Assembly (NCBI GenBank): GCA_933228675.1
Contig: OW121742.1
Location: 15,330,489-15,394,488 of the forward strand
From: Stomorhina lunata
Lineage: Eukaryota > Arthropoda > Insecta > Diptera > Rhiniidae
Direction of reading: 5' to 3'
Length of the DNA: 64,000 nt
Part shown: positions 1-11,676 of the stretch, piece after piece
How positions within the stretch are numbered: position 1 is the first letter of the stretch
How the letters are laid out: the number at the start of each line of letters is the position of its first letter
Made by a program: the position numbers and the translations under genes
Notes under the pieces: generated by a model
The model's input: only the letters and a program-made list of their open reading frames with translations
What the model was told of the DNA's origin: nothing
The model's database searches: none

Positions 1-57
1 TTCTTGTTCTTCTGTGACTGAATGAATGAATGGACTGAAAAACAACAAATTGTTAAA

Positions 58-80
58 GGTGGATGGATGGACGGATGGAA
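58..80. repeat. GGAT/GGAC simple repeat
   Basis: Short run of GGAT units with one GGAC variant. A similar run occurs near 29,040. It lies in otherwise unique AT-rich sequence (1-470) in which nothing else was recognised. Confidence 0.8.
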
Positions 81-472
81 ATAACCACAATTTCTGCTCG
101 TTTCGTTTTTGTTTAAGTATGAAAATGTGCAAATAGTCAGATGCATACAATTAATATTTATTAAATATTTACCAGATCCTCAAGTTAAGTTTTTTGTTTT
201 GTTTTTCTCTTAGCTCAGCTTTTGGCTTAAACTAGATTGGATTTTCTGTGATTCGAAGTGGGCTGTCAAAGTTATGCGTAGCCATGATTCATCGATGTTT
301 ACAGACAAGGATGTGACTGACTTTTGTTATAGAGAATATATGACTTAATCTTTAGGATCTTAAAATTTTTACAAAACTCATATCAATTTTACTCAAATAT
401 AGAATTTTCTCATCCTTTGTTTAGATTATATGTCGTTTTTTGTTTTGAACCAATTGGAATTTTGAATAGAGT

Positions 473-690
473 TCAATCGTGTAAGAACCACCCAACCTTC
501 TCCTCAACTTCACATATTGAGCGCAGTTCACTCATGATTCCCTCTTGTAAAGCTTCTCAATGTTGGCTACATTGAACAACAGATGGGACCTGTCCATTTG
601 AATCTTTCATTCACTCTTAGGTCTGTACGACAATAAATTCGTAGGTCATGATTCCCATATTGGGTCGCCCAATTAAAAATCCTATGATAG
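473..690 (-). mobile_element. Possible LTR-retrotransposon leader remnant
   Basis: Read on the minus strand, about 654-675 carries TGGGCGACCCAATATGGGAA. This resembles a tRNA primer-binding site of insect LTR retrotransposons, which usually start TGG just after the LTR. About 120 bp downstream an ATG (533-535) opens a 21-codon frame to 473 starting MSELRSICEVEEKVGWF, a plausible but unproven gag-like start that ends early. No pol or env remains were seen. The LTR itself would lie at positions above 675 but could not be delimited, and the array starting near 780 would have replaced or invaded it. The call rests on one motif and the spacing only. Confidence 0.22.
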
Positions 691-779
691 AAACAAATTC
701 ACATCCCATGCCTCTGATCGGGTATGTTATAACCTACAAAAATCGAACTCCTTTAGAAAATGTATACTCCAGTCTTTTT

Positions 780-1075
780 CATAAATAATTTTTACTCATT
801 TCGACAATTTTCCAAGAAAATTTCTTATATAAAACTTTTACTCCTTTACAAAATATTCTGTAACAATAATTATTATTTCTTTTGAAAATTTTCTATAGAA
901 AAATTTTACTTTTTTAGAAAATTTTCTATAGAAAAGTTTTACTCTTTAGAAAAATTTGTTAATTTTCTATAGAAAATTTGCATTCTTTTTGAAAATTTTC
1001 TATAGGAAACTTTTGACAATTTTCTATAGAAAACTTTTGACAATTTTCTATTGAAAACTTTTGAAAATTTGAAAA
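780..1075. repeat. Left edge of array A, 33-bp-like units
   Basis: Degenerate units with the palindrome TTTTCTATAGAAAA and spacers such as TTTTACTCTTTAG. They resemble the 33-bp units found on the other side of the 27-bp block. Confidence 0.75.
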
Positions 1076-2215
1076 TTTTACATCAAAAATTTTCCATAAA
1101 AAATTTACCATCGAAAATTTTCTATAAAAACTTTTCATCGAAAATTTTTTATCAAAGTTTTACATCGAAAATTTTCTATTAAAAATTTTCTATAAAAGTT
1201 TTCCATCGAAAATTTTCTATAAAAATTTTACATCGAAAATTTTCTATAAAAATTTTACATCGAAAATTTTCTATAAAAATTTTACATCGAAAATTTTCTA
1301 TAAAAATTTCCATTGAAAATTTTCTAAAAAAAATTTTACATCGAAAAATTTCTATAAAAATGTTTAATCGAAAATTTTCTATAAAAAATTTACCATCGAA
1401 AATTTTCTATAAAAATTTTTCATCGAAAATTTTCTATAAAAATTTTTCATAGAAAATTTTCTATAAAAATTTTACATCGAAAATTTTCAATAAAAAATTT
1501 ACATCGAAAATTTTTTAAAAAAATTTTACATAAAAAATCTTTAATAAAAATTTATAACGAAAATTTTCTATTAAAATCTAACATCGAAAATTTTCTATAA
1601 AAATTTTACATGGAAAATTTTCTATAAAAATTTTTCGTCGAAAATTTTTTATAAAAATGTTACATCGAAAATTTTCTATAAAAATTTCAAAACTTTATAT
1701 CTAAAATTTTCTATAAAAGTTTTACATCGAAAATTTTCTATAAAAATTTTTTATCTAAAATTTTCTATAAGAATTTTTAATCGAAAATTTTCTATAAAAA
1801 ATTTACCATCGAAAAATTTTTAATCAAAAATTTTCTATAAAAATTTTACATCAAAAATTTTTCAAAAAAATTTACATCGAAAATCAAAAATTTTACATCT
1901 AAAATTTTTTACAAAAATTTTACATTAAAAATTTTCAATAAAAATTTTATATCTAAAATTTTCTATTAAAATTTAACATCGAAAATTTTCTATAACAATT
2001 TTACATCGAAAATTTTCTATAAAAATTTTACATCTAAAATTATCTATACAAATTTTTCATCTAAAATTTTCTATAAAAACTATTATATCTAAAATTTTCT
2101 ATAAATGTTTTACATCAAAAATTTTGTATAAAAAATTGAATATCAAAAATTTTCTATAACAGTTTTACGTCAATAATTTTCTATAAAAATTTTACATTCA
2201 AATTTTTCTGACAAA
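1076..2215. repeat. Array A: 27-bp tandem repeat
   Basis: About 40 diverged units of 27 bp: CGAAAATTTTCTATAAAAAT followed by TTTACAT. Divergence between units is moderate, with many one-base changes and small deletions. The same unit makes up the array at 5.0-8.2 kb in the same orientation. Confidence 0.95.
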
Positions 2216-3050
2216 ATTCGAAAATTTTTAAAAATTTTCAATAGAAAATTTTTACTCCTTTTAAAAATTTTCTATAGAAAATTTTTCTTCCTTTTAAAAA
2301 TTTTCTATAGAAAATTTTTCTTCCTTTTAAAAATTTTCTATAGAAAATTTTTCTTCCTTTTAAAAATTTTCTATAGAAAATTTTTCTTCCTTTTAAAAAT
2401 TTTCTATAGAAAATTTTTCTTCCTTTTAAAAATTTTCTATAGAAAATTTTTCTTCCTTTTAAAAATTTTCTATAGAAAATTTTTACTCCGTTTAAAAATT
2501 TTCTATAGAAAATTTTTCTTCATTTTAAAAATTTTCTATAGAAAATTTTTCTTCATTTTAAAAATTTTCTATAGAAAATTTTTCTTCATTTTAAAAATTT
2601 TCTATAGAAAATTTTTACTCCTTTTAAAAATGTTCTATAGAAAATTTTATAGAACATTTTTATTCCTTTAAACAAAATTTTTATAGAAAATTTACTCCTA
2701 TAGAATTTTGACCCCTTTTAAAAATTTTCTATAGAAAATTTTTACTCCTCTTAAAAATTTTCTATACTTTTAAAAATTTTCTATAGGAAATCTTTATTCC
2801 TTTTAAAAGATTTCGATAGAAAATTTTTACTCCTTTTAAAAATTTTCTATAGAAAAATTTTACTTTTTTCGAAAATTTTCTATAAAAAAATTGTACAGCT
2901 TTCGAAATTGTTTATAGAAAAATTTTGCTCCTTTCGAAAATTTCCTATAGAAAATTTTTACTCCGTTGGAAAATGTCCATTATTTATGTTACAAATTTTT
3001 TTTTGAAAAATTTTACTAATTTGTAAAATTGAATAGAAAATTAGTATTTA
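2216..3050. repeat. Array A right block: 33-bp tandem repeat
   Basis: Unit of 33 bp: AAAAATTTTCTATAGAAAAT then TTTTCTTCCTTTT. About ten units between 2245 and 2640 are almost identical, so this block was amplified more recently than the 27-bp block. The right end decays from about 2640 to 3050. Confidence 0.95.
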
Positions 3051-3764
3051 CCTTAAAAACTTCTGGTATCCATTACTATTTAAATAATTGTATGCCCATT
3101 TTCAAATCACTTCAACCATTAACTATTTGTCTATGTTTCAACCTTCTTCTAAGCCATTTTACTTCTCAAACAAATTGATATATTGCGTTTTGAAAATATT
3201 CACAGCCATTCTTCAGCTTGGCAATGTCCATAAAAATTAATTGGGATTTTTAAGACCCATCCAATGCGTAATTAAATAGAAATTCAAAAAAAAATAAAAC
3301 TAAGAATAAAAATAAAAGAAATGCCTATGAACATTTAACAGATCTATCATTTTGCTTAAATATGTTGGAATGTCTTTTCGTGTATTAAACCCAGGGAAAT
3401 ATTTATTTCCTTAATCATTTTTAATAATAATCATTTTAATGCCGCTGCTGTTGGTTTTCAAATCTAAAGAAAATAAACAGAAAAAAAAATCTTTCTTTAT
3501 TTGATTGATTTTGTTATGAATTATTAATTATGATTAATGCACCTGATGTTTGAGGCAACATGATCTCAGTGTTCGGGGCAACTGGTTTAAGGCACATTGA
3601 AAGTTTTGTTTGTGCATCTCTCTAATAGGAACCACATGCCATTTGTGATTTTGTCTAAGAGAGCTAAGATCCTTAGTCATATAATAAATATTTATAAACA
3701 AATTTTGTAGATATTTATTGGTTTCATTGATTGTGATTGTCTGCTTTTGTTCCCTTTCGTTTGT
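3051..3764. other. Unique AT-rich sequence
   Basis: No open frame, repeat or RNA gene recognised. Contains ordinary A and T runs only. Confidence 0.5.
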
Positions 3765-3845
3765 ATACCCTACACCATCACAGCGGGAAGGAGAATATTG
3801 TATTTGTGCTCATGTTTGATATGCCAAGATATTATGATCTCCCTC
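3765..3845 (+). mobile_element. Decayed DINE-like fragment
   Basis: TATACCCTACACCATCA followed by a purine-rich stretch and TTTGTGCTCATGTTTG matches the start of the DINE-like copies at 25.75 and 43.06 kb (TATACCCTTCACCACCA, TTTGTGCTGATGTATG). The rest of the element is not recognisable. Confidence 0.5.
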
Positions 3846-5029
3846 TAACAGATTGACTTGCATCTTGAGCCTTTTTAACGGTTTTACGTCTTTCAAAGAA
3901 TAACAAGCATGTACTTAGTAATCGTATGGTAATGGTATAAAAAACATAAAATCAGAATCTTCATATCTCTTAAACTAATAGAAAATTTATAGTGCTTAGT
4001 AGGGTGTACTTTACCATCTATAATATCCTACCTTTTTTTTTGAAAGAAATTTCAATATTTTTCAAAATTATTTTAATATTTTATCGATGACTGTTTTTGT
4101 CCCGAACGCAATAACCAACTGCTTGTTAGCTTAGTTCTGCGTTTCTCTAGACAATTGTCTTGCGGAATGAATAATCACTTTGTGGTAGTATTTGCCAGTC
4201 AGTTAAGGACAGGTGCTAACTGCGCCCAAATCGATCAAGTGAAAACAGAAGAATACAAAATACAATTTGCAACAACAAAATACAGCAGCAGCATTTACTG
4301 AAAATTTTTAACCACAAAAAAATATTTGAAAATATGATGATCATCATCACATCTCAACTTCTAAATCATACTTTGTACATGTCTACCAACAAAAACAACT
4401 TGCAACATTTGAATGCAATTTTTATTTTGTTCTCTGCATAAAGATTCAATTTAAATGAGAGAAGCTTAAAGGAGTGAAATCTTTTATAATAACAATCGAT
4501 TAGAAGATCGAAGACCATCGCTTGGCTTAAATTGAAAACTTCCTTCTAGAAAGCATATTTCTTATAATATGAAAACTTTTGACTTATTCAAACTTCTGCT
4601 TTCATTTCATAAAATTTTAAAGTCATCATCATGCTGTGGTCGATCTTGCAAATTGTTTGTGTTTTGTTGCTGCGTAGCCAAGATCACTTTTATTTATTCC
4701 ATTTCTTGGATTTTGTCCATTTTTTTTGCTTGACGTTTTTTCTTGTTGGTTAAAACCCTGAACAATAATCATTTAACTTCAAATATTTTGTGTTTTTATT
4801 GTTGCAATTCCTTGTAATTCCTACTACATTTTTGCTTACGCAAAAATTCTTTTTAATGATATTTGCCACAAGTTGTTACCACAATGAGTTGTAATAAAAA
4901 ATAAAAAAAATCATCGGTTTTTGTGAATTTAGTTAATAATCTACATACAAAAGTTCTGAATAGAAATAAAAGACAATTTTTTTAATTTTTATTCTTAAAT
5001 TTTTGTTGAGTAATAAAAAACTTGTATAA
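3846..5029. other. Unique AT-rich sequence
   Basis: No supportable gene or element. It includes small ATC and CAA runs and is followed directly by array A2. Confidence 0.5.
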
Positions 5030-8000
5030 AAAAAATGTTCATCAAAAATTTTCTTAAAAAAAAAATACATTTAAACTTTTCTATAAAAAATTTTTAACCG
5101 AAAATTTTTTTTGTAAAAATTTTTTCAACGAAAACTTTTTTACAAATTTTTGCAAAGAAAAATTTTATAGAAAGTTTTCTGTAAAAAATTGTACATCTAA
5201 ATCATTAAAAAAAAATTTTAGTCTAAAATTTTCTCTATAAAATTTGTCATCGAAAATTTTCTCTACAAAAATTTTATATCGAAAGCTTTTTCTAAGAAAA
5301 TTATGCTTCGAAAATTTGCCTAAAAAAATTTTACTTCGAAAATATTTTTTCTTAAAATTTACATCGAGAATTTTCTCTAAAAAAATTTTACATCGAAAAT
5401 TTTCTCTAATAAAATTTAACATCGAATGTTAGGAATGTTTCTAAACAAATTTTATAAATTTTTCTTCGAAAATTTTCTTTAAATTTTTTTTGTGGCTAAT
5501 TTTTAATCGATAATTTTCCCTAAGAAAACTGGTCATTAAATATTTTCTTTGTGAGAATTTTACAGCGAAAACATTCTTATCAAAAAATTTTACATAAAAA
5601 AAAAAAATTTCATAGTCAATTGAAAATTTTCTTCACAAAATTGTACACACCGAAAATTTTCTAAAAAAAAATTTTATATCGAATATTTTATAACAATTTT
5701 TTTTGAAAATTTTCTCTAGATTTTTTATAGAAAATATTCTCATCAAAAATTTTTTGTACACCATGAATTTTGCTTCAAAATTTTTCTATAAAAATTTTAC
5801 ATCGAAAATTTTCTATAAAAATTTTACATCGAAAATTTTCTATAAAAATGTTACATCGAAAATTTTCTATAAAAATTTTACATCGAAATTTAAAAAAAAA
5901 ATTTACATTGAAAATTTTCTATAAAAATTTTACATCGAAAATCTTATATTAAAATTTTATTTCGAAAATTTTCTATTAAAATTTTAGTTTCAAAATTCTC
6001 TATTAAAATTTTATTTCGAAAATTTTCTATTAAAATTTTATTTCGAAAATTTTATTTCGAAAATTTTTTATGAAAAATTTTACATCGAAAATTTTCTATA
6101 AAAAAATTCTCATCGAAAATTTTCTACAAAAAAATATTCATTTTTCTATAAAAATTTTACATAAAAAATTTTCTATAAAAGTTTTACATCAAAAATTTAA
6201 AAAAAAAATTACATTGAAATTTTTCTATAAAGATTTTACATCGAAAATTTTCTATTAAAATTTTATTTCGAAAATTTTCTATTAAAATTTTATTTCGAAA
6301 ATTTTCTATTAAATTTTTATTTCGAAAATTTTCTACTAAAATTTTATTTCGAAAATTTTTATGAAAAATTTTACATTGAAAATTTTCTATGAAAAAATTC
6401 TCATCGAAAATTTTTTTGTACATAAAAAATTTTCTATAAAAATTTTACATGAAAAATTTTTTAAATAATTTACATTGGAAATTTTCTATAAAAATTTTTC
6501 ATCGAAAATTTTCTATTAAAATTTTATTTTGAAAATTTTCTATTAAAATTTTATTTCGAAAATTTTCTATTAAAATTTTATTTCGAAAATTTTCATCGAA
6601 AATTTTCTATAAAAATGTTATAAAAATTTCTATAAAAATTTTATATCGAAAATTTTTTCTATAAATTTACATCGAAAATTTTCTATAAAATTTTACATCG
6701 AAAATTTTATATACAAATTTTATATAGAAAATTTTATATAAAAATTTTACATCTAAAATTTTATATAAAAATTTTACATCTAAAATTTTATATAAAAATT
6801 TTACATAGAAAATTTTCTAAAAAAAAAATTTGATATCAGAAATATTCTAAAAAAAAATTTCACATCAAAAATTGTCTATAAAAATTTTACATCGAAGATT
6901 TTCTATAAAAAAATTAAATTAAACATTTACCATAAAATTTTACATCAAAAATTTTCCATCGAAAATTTTCTATAAAAAATTTGTGTCGAAATTTTTCTAT
7001 AAAAATTTTATATCGTAAACTTTTATACAAGTTTTACATCGATATTTTCTATAAAATTTTTATATCGAAAATTTTATATAAAAATTTATAATATAAATTT
7101 TATACAAAAAATTAACATAGAAAATTTTCTTTAAAAATTTTATATCGAAAATTTTCTATACAAATTTTACATCAACATTTTTTATAAAAATTTTGCATCA
7201 AAATTTTCTATAAAAATTTAACATCGACAATTTTCTATAAAAATTTTACATCGACAATTTTCTATAAAAATTTTACATCGATAATTTTGTACAAAAATTT
7301 TACATTGGAAATGTTCTCTAAAAATTTTTTACATCGAGTTATTTCTATAAAAATTTTACATCGAAAATTTTCTATAAAAATTTTAAAACGGAAATATTTT
7401 AAGAAAATTTTAGTTCGAAAATTTTCTATAAAAATTTTACATCAAAAATTTTCTATAAAAATTTTGTGTCGAAAAATTTGTATAAAAAAATTTTATATTA
7501 AAAATCTTCTAGAAATACATCTGAAATTTTCTCTAAGAAAATTTTACACAAAAAATTTTCTTTAAAAACTTTACTATAAAAAAAAAACTTTTCTATAAAA
7601 ATTTTACCTAATAAAAAATTTTTAGTGAAAATTTTCTATAAAAATTTTGCATCGAAAATTTTCTATAAAAAATTTAATATTTAAAATTTTCCAAAAACAA
7701 AAAAAAATACATAGAAAAGTTTAATTTTTGTAATCGAAAAATTTTTCTCAGAAAATTTTACATCAAAAATATTAGCTTAGAAAATTTACATCAAAAATTT
7801 TCTCTAAGAAAATTGTATATCGAAAGTTTTCTTTAAGAAAATTTTATATCAAAAATTTTTTCCAAAAAGTTTAACATCGATAAATTTCTGTAAGAAAATC
7901 CAACATCGAAAAGTTTCTTTAAAAAAATCAACAAATTTCTTAAAAAAATGTTATCATTGAAAATTTTGTATAAAATATTTTACATTTTGTATAAAAAATT

Positions 8001-8210
8001 TTACATTTTTATTTTGCTATAAATTTTTGAGTAAAATTTTCGATAGTAAATTTTTGATGTATGTACTATTTTATTGAAAGTTTTAACTTTCTAGAAAATT
8101 TTTTAGACTGTTTAAAAAATTTTTATAGAAATTTTTTATTCTTTTTAAATTGCAGCGTTAGAAATTTTGAAAAAAAAGATTCTATAGAAAAATTTTACTT
8201 TGTTAAAAAT
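5030..8210. repeat. Array A2: 27-bp tandem repeat
   Basis: About 115 diverged units of the array A type (CGAAAATTTTCTATAAAAAT then TTTACAT), same orientation as array A. The first 500 bp and the stretch 7500-7950 use a slightly longer variant with TTTTCTCTAAGAAAAT. Between 5940 and 6600 a sub-variant TTCTATTAAAATTTTATTTC dominates, alternating with the main unit. The right edge (8030-8210) breaks up into single scrambled units. Stop-free frames here follow from a unit length divisible by three and are not genes. Confidence 0.95.
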
Positions 8211-8557
8211 TTTACTTATTAGTCTGTGAGTCATATTCGTGATCCCATTTTGCAACAAAGTCTTGTTATATTTTATTTTTTGTTTTCTAATACTAATTTT
8301 CCTTTAAAATATTATAAAAATGGTTTATTAATGTAACAAAATCTCTTTGAAAACTACTTCCATTATGGAAATTCCTGTTGGAGAAAAAAAAACTATACAA
8401 AATTTATTACTAATTCCCTTGTGTAACCACTCAAACTCAATCAAGAATGAAGAATTATCGCTAATAAAAAATTATGGTAGATATTTTATGGAAAAAAAAA
8501 ATAAGAAAAATATTCATAACGAATGTCTATGATTACTAAAATTGCTTCTGGGCTTGA

Positions 8558-8773
8558 GTTCAACTAAACAAAAAATTAAAAAAAAAAAAAACTGAAACTG
8601 AATGGAAAAAAAATTTAAGAACTAGAAGCAAAAGAACTGGATCAGCAGCTAAAAGACGAATAATAACTCTAGATGATGTAAATTCTTTAACGCGATTTAT
8701 AGAAAATGAAACAGAAACGAATTGTGGTGGCTACAACACAGACATTAAGGAAGGAATTGAAGGATACGAGTAG
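8558..8773 (+). other. Stop-free stretch, possible exon or TE remnant
   Basis: A 71-codon frame runs without a stop from 8558 to a TAG at 8771, with no in-frame ATG. After a lysine-rich start it reads through KRTGSAAKRRIITLDDV and then RFIENETETNCGGYN, a balanced composition unlike the repeat-derived frames nearby. Base composition is less AT-rich than its surroundings. No convincing splice acceptor precedes it, since the AG near 8620 lacks a pyrimidine tract. I do not recognise the protein. It could be chance, an exon, or decayed transposon coding sequence. Confidence 0.18.
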
Positions 8774-8814
8774 AAACGCATAGAGTCACCACAACCTAAA
8801 GACAAATAGCAGAC

Positions 8815-8855
8815 AGAAGGAGGGACGGACGGAAGGACCGGATAGACAGACATGA
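8815..8855. repeat. GGAC/GACA-rich simple sequence
   Basis: Irregular run of GGAC, GGAA and GACA units, similar to the GTCY-type microsatellites inside DINE-like elements but without other element sequence around it. Confidence 0.5.
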
Positions 8856-9336
8856 GTAGAACACTATATGTGTAGTAGTAAATGGTAGTCATTGGTGCTG
8901 CTCAGTGGTCATGTTAGACGTCCACCTCGTCAAGTTTCCACATCTAAAGCGAATTATAAAATAATAAATCATTGTTGTTTACTTTGGCCTTAGGAAAGTC
9001 CTCTCATTTACAATATACGACATACGAAATTGTATGACAAGACATTAGATACATGAACTAGGAGTAACGACTAGTTCAGACTCAGTTACTACAAAGTATG
9101 AAAATAGAGATTTTATATTTATATCTGACTTTCGAATTTAAGCTCATAAATGGTTTAGAGAAACAAAGTTAAGAATTTATGTGGATTAAGATTGTACTAG
9201 GCCATGAGAAAATTTAGTGAATTAGGACTACTTTTGGTATAAACAAAAGTTGAAAAATTAAAATCCTACCAAAGAATTATTTTTTTTGTTTTCTAAAATT
9301 TTAGATTTTTTTAAAGCTGCTTCACTAAGTGGAGCA

Positions 9337-9344
9337 TAGGCCCC
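9337..9344. repeat. Left target-site duplication TAGGCCCC
   Basis: The same 8 bp recur at 10,502-10,509. Removing 9345-10,501 plus one copy restores a continuous GGAGCATAGGCCCCAACC. Confidence 0.6.
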
Positions 9345-10501
9345 TAATAAAGTTGCCAGTCAGGCTGGATTCGACTGGATTGTCCAGCTTTTTTAGTGCT
9401 TTTCCAGTGTCAAGCTAAAATTAAATTTGTCCAGCTAAAAAATGAAGGATTGAAATTTTTTAAAATTATTTTTTTACTTTATCGTTCCATGCGTTGATTA
9501 ATCGATTTCTTTATCAAGTTCATTTTGTAATAAAATTACCCTCCACCAAATTTCCCCATTGTACTTACTTTATATAAATGGCCTATATGAAATACGTGTT
9601 ATGTGCGCATATTCTTCAATTCGTAGGCCAAGCTTTGGCCTTTCCATCGTATTTTCGGACGTCCACTTTTACGAGTTCATTTGGGATAGTTTTCGAATAC
9701 TATTGTTGCTGGAGTATTTTCATACATTCGGACAACATGTCCCAGTCAACGCAGCCGGTGCTTTTTGATGCGTTTTACTATATCGATGTCAACGTATAAC
9801 TCCTACAGCTTATTGTTCATTCAATGTCGATATTCATTGTTGATGCAAAATGGTCCAAAGCTTTTCGTAGAATCTTCCTCTCAAAAACTGCAAGAATAGC
9901 TTCCTCAGCCTGTGCAAGTGCCCATGATTCAACACCATATAATAGTACGGGTGGTATAAGCGTTTTGTAGAGCCAGCTTATGCCCAAATAGCATTTGTTG
10001 CCAAGTATGGTTCTATGTTTGATTTCGAAAATTACGTCGTTATTTACGTTGAAGGCGGTAACAACGTAAACAAATTCTTTTACAACCTCATAGCTATAGT
10101 TCTCTAGGATTATATGTGGTCCAATTCTTGGGGATTGCCTGCTTGTAGAAGCCAGCAGTTTTTATTTGATTCATTGACCCATTTTATTAGATTTCTTCGC
10201 GATACTTGAAAAGGCGGCTGTCAAATCGCGCAATGTGCATCCCATGATATCAATATCATCGACAAACGCGAGTAGCATGTGTTTTCTGTTAAAAATTGTT
10301 TCAGATCTCGGACGATTTAATTTTCTCTCGATATCGCTGCGGTTAATTACGGTATTTGAAATTTGGTTTATTAAAAATATAAAGATTCAACGAAGAAAAT
10401 TAGTTAAGCAAGTTTTTTATTATTAATGTCCAGCTAATTTTTGGGTGGTCAAGCTTTTTTTCCTTATGTCCAGCTTTTTCAGGATTTATGTCTGGCAACC
10501 C
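9345..10501. mobile_element. hAT-like non-autonomous element carrying a LINE fragment
   Basis: The insertion is bounded by 8-bp direct repeats TAGGCCCC. Its ends are imperfect inverted repeats: AAGTTGCCAGTC on the left, and GGGTTGCCAGAC read inwards from the right. Subterminal sequence is rich in GTCCAGCT and GTCAAGCT motifs near both ends (9388-9440 and 10,427-10,480). An 8-bp duplication with ends of the form GGGTTGCCAG fits hAT transposons. The left six bases before AAGTTGCC do not match the right end. No hAT transposase is seen. The interior is largely a LINE fragment on the minus strand. Confidence 0.5.
9580..10335 (-). pseudogene. LINE reverse transcriptase C-terminal fragment (broken)
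   Basis: Minus-strand translation in shifting frames shows, in order, LLAFVDDIDIMG (reverse-transcriptase catalytic motif, second Asp pair present, near 10,242-10,280), RTILGNKCYFGI, LIPPVLLYGVESWALAQAEE, FERKILRKAL, LGHVVRM and KSGRPKIRWK. This order is standard for the palm, thumb and C-terminal region of insect non-LTR retrotransposon polymerases. At least two in-frame stops follow the catalytic motif (near 10,150-10,190) and several frameshifts occur after 9,830. The endonuclease domain and the N-terminal half of the polymerase are missing. It lies wholly inside the hAT-like insertion, so it was captured or was itself inserted there. The clade was not assigned. It is inactive. Confidence 0.88.
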
Positions 10502-10509
10502 TAGGCCCC
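10502..10509. repeat. Right target-site duplication TAGGCCCC
   Basis: Matches 9337-9344 exactly. The flanking motif GTGGAGCATAGG at 9329-9340 also occurs at 35,101-35,112, so the insertion target itself is probably repetitive. Confidence 0.6.
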
Positions 10510-11676
10510 AACCATATCCGAATTGATGTTAGGCTTGAAATTTCACATGTTATGTAGCAGGTAAACCAACACAATGACGTCTTTCCTGTGAATACTATTG
10601 AAGCTATTGTCTAGTAATGTTGATATTTGGCCTTCGAAGTGTTTGGCCTATCCATCGCCATTTCTATTGACATATCTCTACAAAAGTAAGGATCTGGTTT
10701 ATCACTTTCAGTTGATCTATATCTCTTATGCGATTCGGAGACCATGTAAAAACCCGTCTGTGGTGTTACTCCGAAATCTTTAAAAAAACGCTTCTTTAAA
10801 AAAATATGTTATTATATACAAAATTATAATATAACCAGACTAAAGTAGAAGATTAAATCGATTATATAAGCGAATCTAACTGTGGAACAAGGTTGAGTTA
10901 TATATATAACAAATTTCAAATTGTCTCTTATTTTTCTTGTTCTAAAATATTCAAAATCTATCTTTCCTAAATAAAACCACAATTCCTAGCAAATTCATGG
11001 CATCGTACATTGTACTAATAACAGCTTAAATTACCCTCAATATTTGCTTAAAAGATCTCACGACTTCCAAAACACATGAGCTACCAAAGTTTCCCCTTAA
11101 AACTCATGAAATCCAAAAATTGTATTTGCACGAGCATTAGTTCTATTCCTAATAACAAGTTGCAAGTTGTCATGTTTTTTAATTTCATATTCGATTTTAT
11201 TTATTATTTAAGTTGTTCTCAGATACTTTATCGATTTGAACGTCTGTGAAGTTAAAATGTGTTATTTTAATTGTCCCTCTGTCTGTCTGATTGGCTTAAG
11301 GTTCGTTCTTCTACTTGTACATTCAAATCTGTTTTGCATCTTGTAAAACCACCAATATCTGAGTTCTAATTAACAACAAAACTAACACGTATTTCGATTT
11401 TTTTTTTCTTAATTTTTTAAATTTATTTATTGATTTGTTAGTTTTGTTGTTGCTGCTGCATAAATGTGTTGCCATGTCAGTCTCCATGTTTGGTCTGTCG
11501 ATCTTAGTTTCATTTTCAGTTTGGTAGCATTTTAATATAATTTTTTCTATTCACAGTTTTTCCATTTGAAATTACAAACGTTTATATAACTGCCCACGTT
11601 TACAACAGAGAAGTGGAAGAGAGTGGAAAAATTCACACATCGAAATTAATGTAAGGGCAGAGGCTTAAAGGAATTT
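10510..11676. other. Unique AT-rich sequence
   Basis: No gene or element supported. A stop-free frame of 61 codons at 10,598-10,783 has no supporting context. Confidence 0.5.

Noticed and set aside
5165..7565. Many 60-92-codon frames rich in K, F, I, N in array A2
   Set aside because: The unit length of 27 is divisible by three and the composition mirrors the repeat; no start or splice context.
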